This document shows positions 61,779 to 64,000 of a DNA stretch of 64,000 bases, piece after piece (position 1 is the first letter of the stretch; each line of letters starts with the position of its first letter). The stretch covers positions 23,735,079 to 23,799,078 of the forward strand of contig OY759215.1 of assembly GCA_963662175.1 (NCBI GenBank). Direction: 5' to 3'. Both the position numbers and the translations under genes were made by a program. This stretch comes from Aradus depressus (Eukaryota > Arthropoda > Insecta > Hemiptera > Aradidae). Below the pieces are notes generated by a model, which saw nothing but the letters and a program-made list of their open reading frames with translations, was not told the origin of the DNA and made no database searches.

Positions 61779-63395
61779 CTAAGTTTGAAGCTCCTGCGAA
61801 AACAAGCGAGGGGTGATACTTGGTAAGGCTGAATGAGGTTGCTCTCGAAGAGTGATATTCACCTGAGGTACTGCTTCTGGCTGTTGGTTGACTTTGGTGG
61901 TTTTTCGACATTTGTCGATAGAACTACATTTAAAATAAGCTAAAATAAAAAATCCTAAGAACATAATAACATATAACATTAAACTATGACTAATTTTAAA
62001 GCTAGAGTCTTCTAAGTCTATGGATTTATATTTTAAATTCATATCATGAATAGTGTTAAAACTAAAATTAGAAGGAATTATTATACTAGGTATGTTAACT
62101 AATATATTGGGTTCAGACTCCCAGTAGGAGTACAAGTGGGGTGCGTTTAGCATAATTTCCTTATTTTCTAACCTAACTAGACTTATTCTAGAAATGGAAA
62201 AATTGAGTGTCTCTTTATTTTGATTCACTGCGATAGATCCTACGTTAAATATTAGATATTGATTGATAATTTCAATATATTTTATAAAAGGACTACTGGT
62301 TATAGCTATTTGTTTACAATCAGTAAGTTCTTTATTGTACATTATTTGTATGATACATGGGTCCTCTACAATTTTTTTATTTAAACAATAATAATTACCT
62401 AGTATTAATTGACAAATGGAAGTATACAAAGAAAACCCATTCTTAATTAGAAATGAGGGTTGTACATTGATTGTTACTATCATATCATTTCTATGTGTAG
62501 GGTGAGAAAGAAGAAAATATGTTTCTTTTGGGGTAGTGTACATGGGTAATTGTATAAAGTATAAAATGTTTGAAGTGGTTAGGGAACAGTGTACTCTTCC
62601 CGTTTGCCATAATATTTCAGTGTGGTAGGTTAATAGTGATACATTAGTTTTTGTCATTAAGTCTTGGAGTTCATTGTAAGACAGAATGCTTGAATGAATT
62701 GTATTAATTTTACAAAATTCCAGTGATTCGTCAATATCGTTTATCCTATTGTAGATTAATAATAGGTTAGTGAATAAAAATAAGTATTTTTGTTCTAGCT
62801 CGATGGTATTTGAAATATTGGCGAATGAGGAAAGGTATTTTCGTACTTTATTTGAATTGCTATTTATTAGGTCTAAGTCTTCATTGAATTTTTTTATTAA
62901 TTCTTTATTAACGGATAACTGTTCTTTAACATTATGTTCAAGATGCTGTTCATTATTTTCAATTTTGTTTACGATAGAGTCATAGTGTTCCTTATCGTTT
63001 GCATCCATGTTTCCTGTAATCCATGAGATTGCTGAGCCTAATCCATTTATGAGTCCGCGTTTTGATCTCTTATTATCATTATTATTACTAGTGGGGTTAA
63101 TTAGCAAATGATCTAGTTTATCCTGGGCATAACTTAATTGATTCAACATAGCTTTGATTTGATGAGGGTCTCTATTTTTTGGAATGATTGTATTTATAGT
63201 GAATTTAATATTATTTAGTTCCTCTTGTATTTTGTTTAGATTTAAATGATGAACATAGGTGTAGTATTTTTCTATGATAAATGTGTTCTGGATTTTAATT
63301 GGTACAATACCTGGACTCTTGGACAAGTCAGTTATCTTGACTGCTTGGACCTGGTATAGGAGATGGAATGTGAATAGTAGGGTAGTCAGGTTCAT
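61779..63395 (-). CDS. env: Errantivirus envelope protein (baculovirus F-like fusion protein)
   Basis: Membrane fusion glycoprotein. The longest frame starts at 63410 (543 aa); the ATG at 63395 (538 aa) is preferred because it follows a likely env splice acceptor (gttgcag at 63402-63403) and begins a good signal peptide. A furin-type RSKR site lies at about residues 114-117 of the longer frame, followed by the fusion-peptide-like GLINGLGSAISW. A coiled-coil-like Asn/Glu/Lys region follows. The C-terminal membrane segment (MLYVIMFLGFFILAYF) sits about 65 residues from the end, with a short cytoplasmic tail. Several NxS/T sites are present. No stops or frameshifts are seen; it overlaps the end of pol by 68 bp. 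Confidence 0.9.
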   Translation of the reverse strand: MNLTTLLFTFHLLYQVQAVKITDLSKSPGIVPIKIQNTFIIEKYYTYVHHLNLNKIQEELNNIKFTINTIIPKNRDPHQIKAMLNQLSYAQDKLDHLLINPTSNNNDNKRSKRGLINGLGSAISWITGNMDANDKEHYDSIVNKIENNEQHLEHNVKEQLSVNKELIKKFNEDLDLINSNSNKVRKYLSSFANISNTIELEQKYLFLFTNLLLIYNRINDIDESLEFCKINTIHSSILSYNELQDLMTKTNVSLLTYHTEILWQTGRVHCSLTTSNILYFIQLPMYTTPKETYFLLSHPTHRNDMIVTINVQPSFLIKNGFSLYTSICQLILGNYYCLNKKIVEDPCIIQIMYNKELTDCKQIAITSSPFIKYIEIINQYLIFNVGSIAVNQNKETLNFSISRISLVRLENKEIMLNAPHLYSYWESEPNILVNIPSIIIPSNFSFNTIHDMNLKYKSIDLEDSSFKISHSLMLYVIMFLGFFILAYFKCSSIDKCRKTTKVNQQPEAVPQVNITLREQPHSALPSITPRLFSQELQT

Positions 63396-63999
63396 TTTCA
63401 CCTGCAACACATATAGGTTGTTCTGTATTTGTTTCTTTGTCAGGTTTATTTTTATTAGTGGGTCGTTTGATTTGAGAGGGGTGGTATTTAAAGGATTTTC
63501 TGTTTTTATTGATTCCTAATTTGGGGTCTTTAATAGTTGTTTGTTTAAATTTTGGTTTCGACTTATTTAGGTTAAATGTTCTTATGTATTGTGTTCCTGA
63601 TGGTATTTCTACAGGTTTTCGGTTGGCGTTTAATTTATTTGTTCTATTTTCTTTTTCATTTTCTATTTTTTGTTTTATGCTCTGTCTAATTATTTCTAAG
63701 TCGTCGTGATATTGTTTCGTTTTACTTTCTAAAATTAATTGACTGGTTTCTTCTTCGAATAGTTTCCTATTTGAAGATCCGAAAGTTATTTCATTTGGAC
63801 TAAATTTAAGGAAGTTACTTGGTGTGTTATTATATGCAATTGTAGAGAGAAGGATTACTTTATTGGTATTGTAATTCTTGTGTTGTTTCTTTAGGATGTT
63901 GGCAAATTCAATAAGAGAGGAATGAGCTCTGTTAATGATACCTTGTGAATTGTGATGGTTTGGAGTAGTGAGATGTAAATCGATGTCATTATATTTTAG
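63328..63999 (-). CDS. pol: Errantivirus Pol, integrase C-terminal part (5' end outside window)
   Basis: 223 codons to a TGA at 63330-63328, open throughout. It enters in the integrase core (DIDLHLTTPNHHNSQGI, then HSSLIEFANIL), continues through the TPSNFLKFSPNEITFG motif and ends in a Lys/Asn/Pro-rich tail. Where the family has the third catalytic acidic residue (I/V-E-R), this copy reads I-N-R (Asn codon at 63933-63931), so integrase may be inactive. The start lies beyond 64000. Confidence 0.82.
   Translation of the reverse strand, partial: LKYNDIDLHLTTPNHHNSQGIINRAHSSLIEFANILKKQHKNYNTNKVILLSTIAYNNTPSNFLKFSPNEITFGSSNRKLFEEETSQLILESKTKQYHDDLEIIRQSIKQKIENEKENRTNKLNANRKPVEIPSGTQYIRTFNLNKSKPKFKQTTIKDPKLGINKNRKSFKYHPSQIKRPTNKNKPDKETNTEQPICVAGENEPDYPTIHIPSPIPGPSSQDN
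63395..63403 (-). promoter_or_regulatory. Candidate env splice acceptor
   Basis: gttgcag followed by GTGAAA and the env ATG at 63395. Errantivirus env is made from a spliced subgenomic RNA, and this is the only good acceptor just before the env start. Inference only. Confidence 0.45.
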
Positions 64000-64000
64000 G

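Larger units (their letters stand above)
61576..64000 (-). mobile_element. Errantivirus-type endogenous retrovirus, 3' portion
   Basis: Order on the minus strand: integrase C-terminal part (63999-63328), envelope gene (63395-61779), polypurine tract, 3' LTR. The upstream gag, protease and reverse transcriptase and the 5' LTR lie beyond the right edge. A baculovirus-F-type envelope marks the insect gypsy/errantivirus group. It is integrated in the genome; the partner LTR is needed to judge its age. Confidence 0.88.

Overview
This is a eukaryotic, AT-rich, intron-rich window, almost certainly from an arthropod and most likely an insect. The evidence is multi-exon genes with GT/AG introns, insect-type mobile elements (Jockey-like retrotransposon, mariner, an errantivirus with a baculovirus-F-like envelope gene, tRNA-derived SINEs, PIF/Harbinger-like MITEs) and a dacapo-like CDK inhibitor. 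I did not fix the species.

Layout. (1) About 1-14742, minus strand: the first 14 coding exons of DDX46 (Prp5), the DEAD-box helicase of U2 snRNP/pre-spliceosome assembly. The reading frame joins cleanly across all 13 complete introns and runs off the left edge just after helicase motif VI. Intron 5 holds a full-length Jockey-like non-LTR retrotransposon in antisense (7683-11921), with two open ORFs and an 11-bp target-site duplication. Intron 6 holds an unexplained two-exon open frame in antisense. Intron 10 holds a foldback element. (2) About 14.7-24.9 kb: intergenic, repeat-rich, with a perfect 248-bp palindrome (21188-21435) whose two arms each carry a hammerhead-ribozyme-like core. (3) 24895-25459, minus: a CDKN1/dacapo-like CDK inhibitor with a CDI domain and a C-terminal PIP-degron-like motif, followed by a degenerate minisatellite. 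(4) 29478-41417, plus: a complete 12-exon Rad21 cohesin gene (748 aa predicted), with a decayed mariner in intron 4, a SINE in intron 10 and a Harbinger-like MITE in intron 11. (5) 41.4-61.5 kb: no host gene recognised. It holds many copies of one tRNA-derived SINE family, remnants of an R1-like non-LTR element, an inverted pair of its 3' ends, hAT-like debris and a second Harbinger-like MITE (60176-60784, TAA duplication). (6) 61576-64000, minus: the 3' part of an endogenous retrovirus (errantivirus), with the integrase C-terminal part, an intact envelope ORF and a 3' LTR; the rest lies outside the window.

The three host genes serve splicing (DDX46), cell-cycle exit (dacapo-like) and sister-chromatid cohesion (Rad21). 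Nothing in the sequence shows that they are co-regulated. The most unusual signals are the hammerhead-bearing inverted dimers at 3.0 and 21.3 kb, two Harbinger-like MITEs that each keep a MADF-domain fragment, the PIP degron in the CDK inhibitor, and an Asn where the errantivirus integrase should carry its catalytic Glu.
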